A stretch of 64,000 bases of DNA from NCBI RefSeq assembly GCF_020733635.1, contig NZ_JAJFZL010000001.1, positions 4,092,001 through 4,156,000 on the forward strand, in the 5' to 3' direction. Shown piece by piece: positions 10,785 to 21,119 of this stretch. The translations under genes and the position numbers were made by a program. The number at the start of each line of letters is the position of its first letter. The first letter of the stretch is position 1. Below the pieces are notes generated by a model. The model saw nothing but the letters and a program-made list of their open reading frames with translations, was not told where the DNA came from and searched no databases. This DNA is from Nocardia spumae. GTDB lineage: Bacteria > Actinomycetota > Actinomycetes > Mycobacteriales > Mycobacteriaceae.

Positions 10785-11849
10785 ATGCGACCGCCGCTCG
10801 TCACCGTGCTCGGCCCGATTCTGGGCCTGTCCGCGCTGATCACCCTGCTCGTCACGGCATTCGCCTGGCCGACCTCCCAGCTGGCTCCGCGGCATCTACC
10901 GGTCGGGCTGGCCGGGCCCGCCCCCGCGGTGGAACAGGTCCGGACCGGACTCGGCACGCTGGGCCCCGACGCCCTCGACGCCACCGTCTTCCCCGACCGG
11001 GCCGCCGCGGTGACCGCCATCGAGAACCGCGACATCTACGGCGCGATCGTGATCTCGGCGAGCGGCCCGGAGGTGCTGACCGCGTCCGCGGCGAGCCCGG
11101 CGGTCGCCCAGGCATTGAGTGAGGCAGCGCGCCGTTCCGCCGTGTCCATGTCGCGGGTCGACTCGCCCTCCGCCACGGCCGCGGATCCGAACTCGAATAC
11201 CGCACCCCCACACCACCTCTCCCCCGCCCCGCAACCGCTGACCACCGATGTCGTCGCGGCCCCGCCGGCCGACCCACGCGGCGCGGTCTTCGGCCTCACG
11301 CTGGTGCCGATGGTCATCGGCGGCCTGCTGACCGGGGCCGCCCTGTCACTGCTACCCGTCGGCCGCGCGGCACGGATCGGAGCCGCCCTGACCGTGGCGG
11401 TCGTCACCGGATGCGCGGTGACCGCCGTGCTGCAGACCTGGCTCGGCGTCGTCACGGGCAGCTACCTCGCCGATGCGGCTGTGGCGGCCCTGGCGATCGC
11501 GGCGACGGCGATGGCGGTACTCGGCCTGCGCGCCACCCTCGGCATCGCCGGGATCGGCGTGGGCGCGGGGATCCTTGTCGCACTGGGCATCCCCCTGTCC
11601 GGCGCCATGTCGGCCCCGGAGTTGCTGCCGAGCGGCTGGGGCACCCTCGGCGCGTTCCTGCCACCGGGCGCGGCCGCCACCGCACTGCGCTCGACGGCCT
11701 ATTTCGACGGCGCGGGATCGGCTGCGGCCCTGGGGATTCTGGGTTGCTGGGCTCTGGGCGGACTGCTGCTGGCCACCATTCCCCGCCCGGTGCGCCTGGC
11801 CCGCCCGGCCGGTCGAGCCGCGGCAACAGCTACCGTCCCGACGACCTGA
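10785..11849 (+). CDS. Integral membrane protein, YhgE/Pip or ABC-2 permease-like
   Basis: A 354-residue membrane protein. One helix lies at residues 8-30, then an extracytoplasmic region of about 140 residues ending in a Pro-rich linker, then about five helices from 165 to 340. This one-plus-five layout resembles YhgE/Pip and ABC-2-type export permeases. No ATPase gene is adjacent. A TTTGGAGG ribosome-binding site precedes ATG 10785. It is controlled by the divergent TetR, so efflux of a TetR ligand is the most likely role (inference). Confidence 0.7.
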   Translation: MRPPLVTVLGPILGLSALITLLVTAFAWPTSQLAPRHLPVGLAGPAPAVEQVRTGLGTLGPDALDATVFPDRAAAVTAIENRDIYGAIVISASGPEVLTASAASPAVAQALSEAARRSAVSMSRVDSPSATAADPNSNTAPPHHLSPAPQPLTTDVVAAPPADPRGAVFGLTLVPMVIGGLLTGAALSLLPVGRAARIGAALTVAVVTGCAVTAVLQTWLGVVTGSYLADAAVAALAIAATAMAVLGLRATLGIAGIGVGAGILVALGIPLSGAMSAPELLPSGWGTLGAFLPPGAAATALRSTAYFDGAGSAAALGILGCWALGGLLLATIPRPVRLARPAGRAAATATVPTT

Positions 11850-11951
11850 GCACTGCCCGCACCCGATGCCCGGAGTTCGCCCCGAGTTAGCCCGTACTCG
11901 ATCTGGCCGATTGTGGCCCACGATACAATCGGGCCGGCTCGATCGATGCCG

Positions 11952-11982
11952 CCGACAACGCGAAACTACCCACGGGTAATAT
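11952..11982 (+). promoter_or_regulatory. Candidate glcB promoter with a dyad
   Basis: TAATAT at 11977-11982 is a good -10 hexamer. A weak CCGACA -35-like element lies at 11952-11957, 19 bases away. A small dyad, TACCC-AC-GGGTA, at 11967-11978 overlaps the -10 and may be an operator. Confidence 0.4.
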
Positions 11983-12028
11983 GACAGGCGTACTTTTTCC
12001 ATCCGGCTTTCTCGAAATGAGGCAGTAG

Positions 12029-14212
12029 ATGACAGAGCGGATTCAGGTCGGCGGACTCCAGGTGGCCAAGGTTCTTCACGATTTCGTGGAGAACGAGGCG
12101 CTCCCCGGCACCGACGTAGATTCCGCCGCGTTCTGGACCGGTGCGGAGGGCGTGATCAACGATCTCGCGCCGCGCAACCGCGCGCTGCTGGCCGAACGCG
12201 ACGAGATCCAGGGCAAGCTCGACGCCTGGCACGCCGAGAACCCGGGCACCGGCTACGACAAGGCCGCCTACAAGAACTTCCTCGCCGAGATCGGCTACCT
12301 GCGCGAGGAACCCGCCGATTTCTCCATCGGCACCCAGAACGTCGACGACGAGATCGCGACGACCGCCGGCCCGCAGCTGGTCGTGCCGGTCAGCAACGCC
12401 CGTTTCGCGATCAACGCCGCCAACGCGCGCTGGGGCTCGCTCTACGACGCGCTCTACGGCACCGACGCCATCTCCGAAGCCAACGGTGCCGAGAAGGGCA
12501 CCGGCTACAACAAGGTTCGCGGTGACAAGGTCATCGAGTGGGCCCGCAACTTCCTCGACGACGCCGTGCCGCTGATCACCGGTTCACATGTCGGCTCCAA
12601 GGCCTACAAGATCGTCGACGGCGAGCTCGAGGTCACCCTCGAGGACGGCACCGACATCGGCCTGGCCGACGCCTCCGCTCTGGTCGGCTACCTGGGCGAT
12701 CCGGCATCGCCGAGCTCGGTCCTGCTGCGCCACAACGGTTTGCACATCGACATCCAGATCGATCCCGAGTCGCCCATCGGCAAGACCGACGACGCCGGCG
12801 TCAAGGATGTGGCGCTGGAGTCCGCGGTGACCACGATCATGGACTTCGAGGACTCGGTCGCGGCGGTCGACGCCGACGACAAGGTCGCCGGCTACCGCAA
12901 CTGGCTGGGCCTGATGAAGGGCGATCTCGCCGAAGAGGTCACCAAGGGCGGCAAGACCTTCACCCGCACCATGAATCCGGACCGGGTCTACACCGGCCTG
13001 GACGGCAACGATGTGGTGCTGCACGGCCGTTCGCTGCTGTTCGTCCGCAACGTGGGCCACCTGATGACCTCCGACGCCATCCTCGACTCCGAGGGCAACG
13101 AGGTGCCCGAGGGCATCCTGGACGGCCTGATCACCTCGCTGATCGCGGTGCACTCGCTCAACGGCAAGGCCGCGGTGAGCAATTCGCGTACCGGCTCGGT
13201 CTACATCGTCAAGCCCAAGATGCACGGTCCCGACGAAGTCGCCTTCGCCAACGAACTGTTCGACCGTGTCGAGGATGTGCTGGGCCTGCCCCGCAACACC
13301 CTCAAGGTCGGCATCATGGACGAGGAGCGCCGCACCACGGTCAACCTGAAGGCCTGCATCGGCGCCGCGCGCGACCGCGTGGTGTTCATCAACACCGGCT
13401 TCCTGGACCGCACCGGCGACGAGATCCACACCTCCATGGAGGCCGGCGCGATGATCCGCAAGGCCGAGATGAAGCAGCAGCAGTGGATCCTGTCCTACGA
13501 GGACTGGAACGTCGACACCGGCCTGGCGACCGGTCTGCCGCACAAGGCGCAGATCGGCAAGGGCATGTGGGCGATGCCGGACCTGATGGCGGGCATGCTC
13601 GAGCAGAAGATCGGCCACCCGCGGGCCGGCGCCACCACCGCCTGGGTCCCGTCCCCGACCGCCGCCACGCTGCACGCCACCCACTACCACCTGGTGGACG
13701 TGTTCAAGCGGCAGGCCGAGATCGCCAAGGGCGGCCCCCGCGCCACGGTCGACCAGATCCTCGAGATTCCGCTGGCCGCCGACACCAACTGGTCGGCCGA
13801 GGACATCCGCAACGAACTGGACAACAACTCGCAGTCCATCCTGGGCTACGTGGTCCGCTGGATCGACCAGGGCGTCGGCTGCTCCAAGGTGCCCGACATC
13901 AACGATGTCGCGCTCATGGAAGACCGTGCAACCCTGCGTATCTCGAGCCAGCTGATGGCGAACTGGCTGCGCCACGGCATCGTCACCGACGCGCAGATCG
14001 TCGAGAGCCTGGAGCGGATGGCACCGGTGGTGGACCGGCAGAACGCCGGTGACGCCGCCTACAAGCCGATGGCTCCCGATTTCGCGGGCAGCGTCGCCTT
14101 CCAGGCCGCCAAGGAGCTGATCCTCGAGGGTGCGTGCCAGCCGAACGGCTACACCGAGCCGATCCTGCACCGCCGTCGCCGCGAGGCCAAGGCGCTCGCC
14201 GCCAAGGGCTGA
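12029..14212 (+). CDS. glcB: Malate synthase G
   Basis: A 727-residue enzyme condensing glyoxylate and acetyl-CoA to malate in the glyoxylate shunt, needed when growing on fatty acids or steroids. Family blocks are present in order: [39 protein letters not shown] (acidic Mg/substrate loop), the [17 protein letters not shown] block, [22 protein letters not shown] and a C-terminal plug. The length agrees with isoform G. It stands alone, with its own promoter region and a strong terminator. The counterpart in M. tuberculosis (Rv1837c) lies in the same conserved block. Confidence 0.97.
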   Translation: MTERIQVGGLQVAKVLHDFVENEALPGTDVDSAAFWTGAEGVINDLAPRNRALLAERDEIQGKLDAWHAENPGTGYDKAAYKNFLAEIGYLREEPADFSIGTQNVDDEIATTAGPQLVVPVSNARFAINAANARWGSLYDALYGTDAISEANGAEKGTGYNKVRGDKVIEWARNFLDDAVPLITGSHVGSKAYKIVDGELEVTLEDGTDIGLADASALVGYLGDPASPSSVLLRHNGLHIDIQIDPESPIGKTDDAGVKDVALESAVTTIMDFEDSVAAVDADDKVAGYRNWLGLMKGDLAEEVTKGGKTFTRTMNPDRVYTGLDGNDVVLHGRSLLFVRNVGHLMTSDAILDSEGNEVPEGILDGLITSLIAVHSLNGKAAVSNSRTGSVYIVKPKMHGPDEVAFANELFDRVEDVLGLPRNTLKVGIMDEERRTTVNLKACIGAARDRVVFINTGFLDRTGDEIHTSMEAGAMIRKAEMKQQQWILSYEDWNVDTGLATGLPHKAQIGKGMWAMPDLMAGMLEQKIGHPRAGATTAWVPSPTAATLHATHYHLVDVFKRQAEIAKGGPRATVDQILEIPLAADTNWSAEDIRNELDNNSQSILGYVVRWIDQGVGCSKVPDINDVALMEDRATLRISSQLMANWLRHGIVTDAQIVESLERMAPVVDRQNAGDAAYKPMAPDFAGSVAFQAAKELILEGACQPNGYTEPILHRRRREAKALAAKG

Positions 14213-14226
14213 GCAAACCCGCACGT

Positions 14227-14261
14227 CCGCAGCCCCGGCCGGCTCCCGGCCGGGGCTGCGG
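14227..14261 (+). terminator. Strong hairpin terminator after glcB
   Basis: A perfect 16-base stem (CCGCAGCCCCGGCCGG and its complement) with a 3-base loop starts 15 bases after the glcB stop. No U-tract follows. Confidence 0.8.
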
Positions 14262-14332
14262 CGTCCACGGCTCACGCCCGGCGCCGGGGACTCCACGGAA
14301 TTCGCCGGAGTCGCGCCGGGTTGTCAGCAGAT

Positions 14333-15091
14333 ATGAGAATCCTGATCGTGTACGCGCACCCCGAACCGGATTCCCTCACCGGTTCGCTCAAAGACGTTGC
14401 GGTGGAACACCTTCGCGACGAAGGGCACGAGGTCGTGGTGAGCGATCTCTACGCGATGGGCTGGAAGGCGCATGCCGACGCCGCCGACTTCGGCACCGTC
14501 GAGGAAACCAACTTCATGCTCGCCTCCGGCGTGGCCTACTCCGGCGGCACCCTGTCGGCCGATATTCGCGCCGAACAGGACAAACTGCGCTGGGCCCAGG
14601 TCGTGCTGCTGCATTTCCCGCTCTGGTGGTACTCGATGCCGGCGATCCTCAAGGGCTGGGTGGACCGGGTGTTCACCAACGGGTTCGCCTACGGCGCGGG
14701 CAGTACCGCACTGCCTCGCTACGGCGCCGGGGCGCTGAGCGGACGCCGGGCCATGCTGGTGGTGTCGATCGGCGGCCGCGAACCCGCCTATTCCGAGCGC
14801 GGGATCAACGGCCACATCGACGATCTGCTGTTCCCGATCCACCACGGAATCCTGTACTACCCGGGCATGGATGTCCTCCCGCCCTTCCTGGTGCACGGCT
14901 CGCTGCGCGTCGACGAGCGGCGTTTCGACGATCTCGCCGACGAACTGCGCGCGCGATTGTCACGGATCGACGAGCTCGAACCCATCCCCTACCGCACGCA
15001 GGCCGGCGGCGACTACGACCGCACCCTGCGGCTGCGCGACGACGTCGACACCGCCGGCACCGCCGGATTCGGTCTGCACCGAGCCTCGTGA
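14333..15091 (+). CDS. NAD(P)H dehydrogenase (quinone)-like flavodoxin-fold oxidoreductase
   Basis: A 252-residue protein of the NQO/flavodoxin_2 family. The N-terminal beta strand and phosphate-binding loop read MRILIVYAHPEPDSLTGSLK. LHFPLWWYSMPAILKGWVDR near residue 90 is the family's FMN/FAD-pocket signature, and a later segment has YSERGINGHIDDLLFPI. It probably reduces quinones or other electrophiles with NAD(P)H. The ATG at 14333 was preferred over a TTG at 14321. It sits alone after the glcB terminator. Confidence 0.9.
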   Translation: MRILIVYAHPEPDSLTGSLKDVAVEHLRDEGHEVVVSDLYAMGWKAHADAADFGTVEETNFMLASGVAYSGGTLSADIRAEQDKLRWAQVVLLHFPLWWYSMPAILKGWVDRVFTNGFAYGAGSTALPRYGAGALSGRRAMLVVSIGGREPAYSERGINGHIDDLLFPIHHGILYYPGMDVLPPFLVHGSLRVDERRFDDLADELRARLSRIDELEPIPYRTQAGGDYDRTLRLRDDVDTAGTAGFGLHRAS

Positions 15092-15257
15092 GCCGCTCCG
15101 GCGCCCGGGTGTTCGACCACACACCGGCACCGCCGGCGCGCGCGGAATAAACGACACCGACCGGATGCTGTATCCAGCACAACCGGGGGACGGGCGTGCG
15201 CAGATCCACCGCGGCGCCGAAAAAATGACCCGACAGCGGCGGTAACGCTGTGTCACC

Positions 15258-15335
15258 ATGGCAACGATGAACAAACGGCGCGCCGGCGAGGCGTCGCCGC
15301 TCGACGAGCAACGGGAAGGAGGAGGTGGCCGATGA
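15258..15335 (+). CDS. Tiny ORF (25 aa) overlapping the next small ORF
   Basis: ATG 15258 opens 25 codons rich in Arg, Gly and Glu (MATMNKRRAGEASPLDEQRE, then a Gly run). The TGA at 15333-15335 overlaps the start of the next small ORF as ATGA. Its last codons encode the AAGGAGGAGG ribosome-binding site of that ORF. This arrangement fits translational coupling. No homology is recognised. Confidence 0.35.
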   Translation: MATMNKRRAGEASPLDEQREGGGGR

Positions 15336-15463
15336 ATCCGAAGACCATGTGCGGCGTGCTGTACATCAGTGCCGGACAACGCTTTTCGCATTGCACTATG
15401 CGGGCGGAGCAGTTCTCGCAGTCCTGCGGGCGCGATTCCGGCCGCCTCGTCCAGCAGGCCTGA
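15332..15463 (+). CDS. Small Cys-containing protein (43 aa) upstream of the HNH gene
   Basis: A 43-residue ORF preceded at ideal spacing by AAGGAGGAGG, one of the strongest Shine-Dalgarno sites in the window. Its third codon positions are about 80 percent G or C, against about half for the competing frame that would extend the HNH gene upstream. It contains three Cys (residues 7, 21 and 31) and little else recognisable. It could be a metal-binding micropeptide or a regulatory leader of the HNH-WhiB unit. Function unknown. Confidence 0.5.
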   Translation: MNPKTMCGVLYISAGQRFSHCTMRAEQFSQSCGRDSGRLVQQA

Positions 15464-15507
15464 TCCGGTCCCTTCTCGCTTCGTTGCTCGTCTCCCTTTC
15501 ACGAAAC

Positions 15508-16062
15508 ATGGTGACTCCCATGCTGTTCCGTCACGCCGACCCCGAAGTGTCCCCCGACAACTGGATACACGTGCAGGTGCTGGTCCTCAACGCCTCCTAC
15601 GAGGCGCTGACCGATATCCGCGCCGATCGGGCGGTGGTGTTGTTGATCAGCGGAGCCGCCGAGACGATCGCCGAGCGGCAGCCGCAGTTCCCGATCCGAT
15701 CCAAGCACCTGGAAATCGCACTGCCCGAGACGATTCGGCTGCGGCACTACGTCTACCTCGAGCACCGGGTACTCGTCCACGACGAGAGCCGGGCCACCAT
15801 GGCCGCGGTGCTGCGCCGCGACGGCCACCGGTGCGGGTACTGCTCCGGCTGGGCACGCACCGTCGACCACATCCGCCCGCGCAGCCGCGGCGGGCCCAAC
15901 ACCTGGAACAACCTGATCGCGGCCTGTGGCCCGTGCAATACCCGCAAGGCCGACCGGACTCCCGAGGAGGCCGGGATGCGGCTGCTCTGGGAACCCAAGG
16001 CCCCCAACGATATGCACCGCCGGCAGCGTCACATCTGGCGCCGGCTCGCCGGCGCGAGCTGA
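15508..16062 (+). CDS. HNH endonuclease family protein
   Basis: A protein of about 184 residues. The C-terminal HNH nuclease domain has two CxxC zinc pairs, CGYC near 111 and CGPCN near 138. Between them lie VDHIRPRSRGGPNTWNNLI (the His of the DH pair and the Asn of HNH). The N-terminal half (VQVLVLNASYEALTDIRADRAVVLL) is the extension usual for actinobacterial genomic HNH proteins. Such genes are widespread outside restriction systems and their target is unknown. The start is uncertain: ATG 15508 or 15520. The upstream in-frame extension to GTG 15325 has poor codon use. It is followed 30 bases later by the WhiB-like gene. Confidence 0.85.
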   Translation: MVTPMLFRHADPEVSPDNWIHVQVLVLNASYEALTDIRADRAVVLLISGAAETIAERQPQFPIRSKHLEIALPETIRLRHYVYLEHRVLVHDESRATMAAVLRRDGHRCGYCSGWARTVDHIRPRSRGGPNTWNNLIAACGPCNTRKADRTPEEAGMRLLWEPKAPNDMHRRQRHIWRRLAGAS

Positions 16063-16092
16063 CAACCGTATCCCGAGGAAGGAGGGACCGAT

Positions 16093-16353
16093 ATGACGAA
16101 CACGATGCCCGCACCGACCCTGGTGGATCTGCTCCCGCTCTCGGATACGCCGAGCTGGGAACAGGCCGCCTGCAAGGGTGACCCGAACCACGACGCGTGG
16201 TTCCCGTACCCGTCGCAGGACTTCGACTACGCCCGCGCCATCTGCGCCGCCTGCCCTATCGTGGCGCAGTGCGCGGAGTTCGCGGCGGCGACCGGACAGT
16301 CCGGCGTGTGGGGCGGTCACGAATTCGACCGCGGCACACTGATCCGGGACTGA
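16093..16353 (+). CDS. WhiB family iron-sulfur transcription factor, short C-terminus
   Basis: An 86-residue WhiB-like protein with the four cluster Cys at 27, 51, 54 and 60 (C-x23-C-x2-C-x5-C) and the G[VI]WGG turn at 71-75. These bind a redox- or NO-sensitive [4Fe-4S] cluster. The tail after GVWGG is only 11 residues (HEFDRGTLIRD) and lacks the basic or AT-hook segment of many Wbl proteins, so DNA binding may depend on sigma factor contact. AAGGAGGG precedes the ATG. It lies directly after the HNH gene, probably in one transcript. Confidence 0.92.
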   Translation: MTNTMPAPTLVDLLPLSDTPSWEQAACKGDPNHDAWFPYPSQDFDYARAICAACPIVAQCAEFAAATGQSGVWGGHEFDRGTLIRD

Positions 16354-16368
16354 TAGCCGATCCGGGGT

Positions 16369-16390
16369 GCGGGTGGCCTTCACCACCCGC
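16369..16390 (+). terminator. Hairpin terminator after the whiB-like gene
   Basis: Inverted repeat GCGGGTGG and its complement with a 6-base loop, starting 15 bases after the stop. Imperfect pairing extends the stem outward. Confidence 0.55.
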
Positions 16391-16459
16391 GCTCCCGGAT
16401 TCCCGGCCCCGACCGTGTCCTCTGCCGGTACCAGCCGAGCGCTGCTTTTCGGCTGACCA

Positions 16460-16476
16460 TACACTGGCAGACCGTG
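16460..16476 (+). promoter_or_regulatory. Leaderless promoter of the VWA protein gene
   Basis: TACACT at 16460-16465 is a good -10 element. The GTG start at 16474 follows after 8 bases with no room for a ribosome-binding site. Confidence 0.5.
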
Positions 16477-18144
16477 GGCACACATCGCAGCGCGGACGGA
16501 TCACGGGGCGTCAGCAAAAGTTTGGTTATCACCGTGGTGGCGGTCCTGCTGTTGATCGCGGCAGTCGGCGGCTGGTTGTGGCTGAGCAACCGGTCGGCAT
16601 CGGAGAACCGCAGCGCCGCCGGACAGTGCATCGAAGGCCCGGTCACCCTCCCGGTGACCGTCGATCCGGATATCGCCGGACCCGTGCGCGCGGCCGCCGA
16701 CCGTTACAACGCCACCTCCCCACAGGTGCGTGATCACTGCGCGAAGATCGCGGTCACCGTCCAGCCCACGGCCGCGATGGTGGCCGGGCTCACCGCGCCG
16801 AACTGGGATGCCGGGCTCGGGCAGCAGCCTGGGCTGTGGATTCCCAGTTCCACCCGGGCCGTCGAGCAGATGCGGGTACCGGGTCTGGTTCAGGGCGCCC
16901 CGGCCTCCGTGGCGGTCAGCCCGATCGTGGTGGCCGCACCCGACCAGCTGGCGCAGGCCCTGACCAAGGCCGATCTGAGCTGGTCGGATCTGCCGCGCCT
17001 GCAGCGCGGATCACTCGGCGATATCGGCCTCGGCAGCTGGGGCGGGCTGAAGATGGCCCTGCCGCCGGGTGACGGGTCGCTGGCCGCCGCGGTGGCGGTC
17101 GGCTCGGCGGTCTCGGGCTCCGACCCCCTGACCGACGATTCCGCTCGATCCGGTCAGGTGGTGGCCGCCATTTCCGGATTGGCCGCCGAGGCGCCCGAAT
17201 CTTCCGATCCGGGCGCCGCGCTGGCAGCGGTCGCCGACTCCGCACACGCCGCCACCTCACCGATCCACGCGGTGGCAGTTACCGAACAGCAAGCAAAAGC
17301 CAAGGGCGTCTCCGCATTCCGGCCCACCGGTGCCGCGCCGGTCGCCGATCACCCCGCGGCCATGCTGACCGGCAACTGGGTCGACAAGACCCAGAATCTG
17401 GTCGCCGGTATGTTCGCCGACTATCTGCGGGCCCCCGCACAGCAGAAGCTGTTCACCGACAACGGATTCGAGCCCGCGGCCGCCACCCCTGCCCCCACCC
17501 CTCCGAAATCGGTGCTCGACGGCGTGCAATCGGTGCTGGCCCATCCGGTCCTCGGGGTGCAGTCCACGATTCTGATCGACACCTCGGCCTCGATGGCGGT
17601 GACCGACGGCTCGATGTCGCGGCTGAACAACACCCTCGCCGCCGTGCAGTCCACCCTCGATACCATGCCGCCGGACTTCGGCGCCGGGGCCTGGGTCTAC
17701 GCCCGCGATATCGAGGGCGGCAAACCCTATCGGGTGGTCGCGCCGACGGCCGCGCTGAGCACTGCGCATCGTTCCGAATTGTCCACGGCCCTGGGCCGTG
17801 TCGCGCTCAACGGCTCCACCACCGACCGCACCTATCCGGCGCTCGAAGCGGCCTACCGCAGCGCGGTCGAGGACTACGCCACCGGGAAGACCAACTCCGT
17901 GCTGTTGATCACCGGTGGACCGAACGACGAGTCGTCGGTGAGTGGCGATCAACTGCTCACTCAGCTCACCAGTGCGACCGACGGCGCCCACAAGGTCCGC
18001 ATCGATGTGATCGTCATCGGCGGCCAGGGCACCCAGACACTGCAGAATCTGGCCCAGAAGACCGGCGGAACCTATACCAAGGTGAGCACCTCGGACGATA
18101 TGAGCTTCGGCACCGCGGTCAACCACGCACTGACCACGCCGTAG
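16474..18144 (+). CDS. Secreted/anchored substrate-binding plus VWA domain protein
   Basis: A 556-residue protein. Residues 17-38 form one hydrophobic anchor. Residues about 50-340 resemble a periplasmic binding-type (SBP_bac) fold. A C-terminal von Willebrand A domain covers about 365-556 and has a MIDAS motif, DTSASMA, and the later TDRTYPALEAA. The family is conserved in Mycobacteriales (Rv1836c in M. tuberculosis) and sits near glcB there too. VWA domains bind partners through a metal ion, suggesting an outer-face adhesion or assembly role; the partner is unknown. Confidence 0.85.
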   Translation: MGTHRSADGSRGVSKSLVITVVAVLLLIAAVGGWLWLSNRSASENRSAAGQCIEGPVTLPVTVDPDIAGPVRAAADRYNATSPQVRDHCAKIAVTVQPTAAMVAGLTAPNWDAGLGQQPGLWIPSSTRAVEQMRVPGLVQGAPASVAVSPIVVAAPDQLAQALTKADLSWSDLPRLQRGSLGDIGLGSWGGLKMALPPGDGSLAAAVAVGSAVSGSDPLTDDSARSGQVVAAISGLAAEAPESSDPGAALAAVADSAHAATSPIHAVAVTEQQAKAKGVSAFRPTGAAPVADHPAAMLTGNWVDKTQNLVAGMFADYLRAPAQQKLFTDNGFEPAAATPAPTPPKSVLDGVQSVLAHPVLGVQSTILIDTSASMAVTDGSMSRLNNTLAAVQSTLDTMPPDFGAGAWVYARDIEGGKPYRVVAPTAALSTAHRSELSTALGRVALNGSTTDRTYPALEAAYRSAVEDYATGKTNSVLLITGGPNDESSVSGDQLLTQLTSATDGAHKVRIDVIVIGGQGTQTLQNLAQKTGGTYTKVSTSDDMSFGTAVNHALTTP

Positions 18145-18243
18145 GCGCACCCGGCCCGGCCGGGGCGGCCGCCGCGACCGCACGATCGGCCACGGCGTAT
18201 CCGGAGGCGGTCGCCGCCCGCGGCGAGCCGCCCCCCGATCCGC

Positions 18244-21057
18244 TCAGTCGGCGTAGGCCTCGAGCGGAGGACACGAGCAGACCAGATTCCGGTCACCGAA
18301 CGCGCCGTCGATACGCCGCACCGCCGGCCACACCTTCGCGCGGGCCGCGTGCACGCCCAGCGGATACACGGCGGTCTCACGACTGTAGGGGTAATCCCAC
18401 TCACCGACCAGGGACGCCGCGGTGTGCGGGGCACCGCGCAGCGGGCTCTGTTCCACCGGCCAGGTGCCCGCCGCCACGGCGTCGATCTCGCCCTTGATCG
18501 CGATCATCGCCTCGACGAAAGCGTCGAGTTCTTCGAGGTTCTCGCTCTCGGTCGGCTCGACCATCAGGGTCCCGGCGACCGGGAAGCTCATGGTGGGAGC
18601 GTGGAATCCGTAGTCGGCCAGCCGTTTCGCCACATCGTCGACGGTGACGCCGGTCCGCTTGGTGATCTCGCGCAGATCCAGGATGCACTCGTGGGCGACC
18701 ATGCCGTTGTCCCCGGTGTACAGCACCGGGAAATGCGGATCCAGACGCCGCGCAAGGTAATTCGCGGAGGCGATCGCGGTGAGCGTGGCCCGGCGCAGCC
18801 CGTCGGCGCCCATCATCCGAATGTAGGCCCACGTGATCGGCAGGATCGACGCCGACCCGTAGCGTGCGGCCGACACCGCGTGGGAATCCGGCTGCAACGG
18901 ATCGCCCGGCAGGTACGGCGCCAGATGATCGCGGACCGCGACCGGCCCGACCCCGGGACCGCCACCACCGTGCGGAATACAGAAGGTCTTGTGCAGATTC
19001 AGGTGCGAGACGTCGCCACCGAACCGACCCGGACGAGCCAGCCCGACCAGGGCGTTCAGATTCGCGCCGTCGACGTAGACCTGGCCGCCGGCATCGTGGA
19101 CCAGGGCGCACAGTTCGGCGACCTCGTGCTCGTAGACCCCGTGCGTGGACGGGTAGGTGATCATGATGCAGGCCAGCCGATCGGCGTGATCGGCGATTTT
19201 GGCCCGCAGATCGTCGAGATCGACATCGCCGTTGTCGCGGCACGTGACCACCTCGACCCGCAGTCCGGCCATCGCGGCCGATGCGGCGTTGGTGCCGTGC
19301 GCACTGGACGGAATCAGGCAGGTGTCGCGGTGGGTGTCGCCACGATCGAGGTGATAGCGGCGGATGGCGAGCAGACCGGCATATTCGCCCTGACTGCCGG
19401 CATTGGGCTGCAGGCTGACCCGGTCGTAACCGGTCACCGCCGCGAGCCAGTGCTCGAGATCCTCGACCACCCGCAGCATGCCCGCCGCGTCCTCCACCGG
19501 GGCGTAGGGGTGCAACCGCGCGAATCCCGGCCAGGTGATCGGCTCCATCTCGGCGGTGGCGTTGAGTTTCATCGTGCACGATCCGAGCGGAATCATGCTG
19601 CGGTCCAAGGCGATATCCTTGTCCGACAGCTGCCGCAGGTATCGCAGCATCGCGGTTTCGGTGTGGTAGCGAGTGAACGCGGGATGGGTCAGGAACGGCG
19701 AGGTCCGCGTTTCGATCGACGGCAGCTGCGCCGCCTCGACGGCCGCATCGGCGCCGAAGCACTCCAGGACGATCGCCACCTCCACGTCGGTGGTCACCTC
19801 GTCGCAGGCCACCGCGACATGATCGGCGTCCACCAGCCGCAGGTTGATACCGCGGCCCTTCGCCTTACCCACCACGGCCTCGGCACCGGCGGGCACCGAC
19901 ACCAGCACGGTGTCGAAGAAACGATCGTGCACGACCGCGTCACCGAGTCCGGCGGCGAGTTGCTCGGCGTGGTGGTGGACCCGCCGGGCGATCCCCCGCA
20001 ATCCGTCCCCGCCGTGGTAGGAGGCGTACATCGCGGCGACGATCGCCAGCAGCACCTGTGCGGTGCAGATGTTGGAGGTGGCCTTCTCCCGGCGGATGTG
20101 CTGTTCCCGGGTTTGCAGCGCGAGTCGGTAGGCGCGGGCGCCGTCGGCGTCCACCGAGACCCCGACCAGGCGTCCCGGCAGCTGGCGCGCATGCGCGGTG
20201 CGCACCGCCAGATAGCCGGCGTGCGGACCGCCGAACCCGAGCGGGACACCGAAGCGCTGGGTCGTGCCGAAACACACGTCGGCACCCTGTTCGCCCGGCG
20301 GGGTGATCAGGGTGAGCGCCAGCAGATCGGTGCCGACCGCGACGAGCGCGCCCCGCTCGTGGGCGGCCGCGATCAGTTCGGCCGGATCGACGATGCGGCC
20401 CGAGGCCCCCGGGGTCTGCAGCACCACGCCGAAGAAGTCTCCGTCGGGCAGCTGGCCCGCGCTGAGATCGGCCTCCACCAGGGTGATACCGAGTGGTTCG
20501 GCCCGGGTGGCCAGCACCGTGCGGGTCTGCGGGAACAGATCGGCATCGATCAGCAGTCGCTGCGAGGTGCTCTTGCGGTTGGCGCGCTGCAGCAGCGTCA
20601 TCGCTTCCGCGGCGGCGGTGGCCTCGTCCAGCATGGAGGCGTTGGCGACCTCCATACCGGTCAGATCCGAGACCATGGTCTGGAAGTTCAGCAGCGCTTC
20701 GAGCCGACCCTGGCTGATCTCCGGTTGATACGGCGTGTACGCGGTGTACCAGGCCGGATTCTCGAGCAGATTGCGCACCAGCACCGGCGGGGTGAGCACG
20801 TCGTAGTAGCCGAGCCCGATCATCGAGGTGGCCACCGTGTCGGCATGCGCCAGCGCGGCCAGTTCGGTGAGCGCATCGTGTTCGGACACCGCGGGCGGCA
20901 GCACATCGAGTCCGGTATCGCCGGCGGCGTCGAGAATGCTCGCGGGCACCGCCCGACCGGCCAGTTCCTCCATCGACGCGACACCGACGGTGGCGAGAAT
21001 TCGATCGATTTCGGTGGCGTCGGGACCGATGTGGCGATCGGCGAAACTACGGGTCAC
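18244..21057 (-). CDS. gcvP: Glycine dehydrogenase (decarboxylating), P protein
   Basis: A 937-residue PLP enzyme, the P protein of the glycine cleavage system. It decarboxylates glycine and passes aminomethyl to the lipoyl arm of GcvH. The N-terminal [17 protein letters not shown] and the PLP-lysine motif [18 protein letters not shown] are diagnostic, and both halves of the fused alpha/beta subunits are present. The start was set at GTG 21057, with GGAGC upstream; longer in-frame extensions would run into the riboswitch. A tandem glycine riboswitch lies in the leader, so expression should follow glycine. gcvH lies about 3 kb upstream on the same strand; gcvT is not in the window. Confidence 0.97.
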   Translation of the reverse strand: MTRSFADRHIGPDATEIDRILATVGVASMEELAGRAVPASILDAAGDTGLDVLPPAVSEHDALTELAALAHADTVATSMIGLGYYDVLTPPVLVRNLLENPAWYTAYTPYQPEISQGRLEALLNFQTMVSDLTGMEVANASMLDEATAAAEAMTLLQRANRKSTSQRLLIDADLFPQTRTVLATRAEPLGITLVEADLSAGQLPDGDFFGVVLQTPGASGRIVDPAELIAAAHERGALVAVGTDLLALTLITPPGEQGADVCFGTTQRFGVPLGFGGPHAGYLAVRTAHARQLPGRLVGVSVDADGARAYRLALQTREQHIRREKATSNICTAQVLLAIVAAMYASYHGGDGLRGIARRVHHHAEQLAAGLGDAVVHDRFFDTVLVSVPAGAEAVVGKAKGRGINLRLVDADHVAVACDEVTTDVEVAIVLECFGADAAVEAAQLPSIETRTSPFLTHPAFTRYHTETAMLRYLRQLSDKDIALDRSMIPLGSCTMKLNATAEMEPITWPGFARLHPYAPVEDAAGMLRVVEDLEHWLAAVTGYDRVSLQPNAGSQGEYAGLLAIRRYHLDRGDTHRDTCLIPSSAHGTNAASAAMAGLRVEVVTCRDNGDVDLDDLRAKIADHADRLACIMITYPSTHGVYEHEVAELCALVHDAGGQVYVDGANLNALVGLARPGRFGGDVSHLNLHKTFCIPHGGGGPGVGPVAVRDHLAPYLPGDPLQPDSHAVSAARYGSASILPITWAYIRMMGADGLRRATLTAIASANYLARRLDPHFPVLYTGDNGMVAHECILDLREITKRTGVTVDDVAKRLADYGFHAPTMSFPVAGTLMVEPTESENLEELDAFVEAMIAIKGEIDAVAAGTWPVEQSPLRGAPHTAASLVGEWDYPYSRETAVYPLGVHAARAKVWPAVRRIDGAFGDRNLVCSCPPLEAYAD

Positions 21058-21119
21058 GGCAGCTCCAGGTTCGGGCACGTCGACCGGGACACCGGATGCC
21101 ACACGTCGACGAGTGTCGG

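Noticed and set aside
12584..14296. 570-residue minus-strand frame across malate synthase
   Set aside because: Antisense shadow of glcB; no recognisable motif and biased composition.
15325..15507. N-terminal extension of the HNH protein from GTG 15325
   Set aside because: Low third-position GC in this frame and a start too close to the Shine-Dalgarno; the overlapping 43-codon frame fits coding statistics better.
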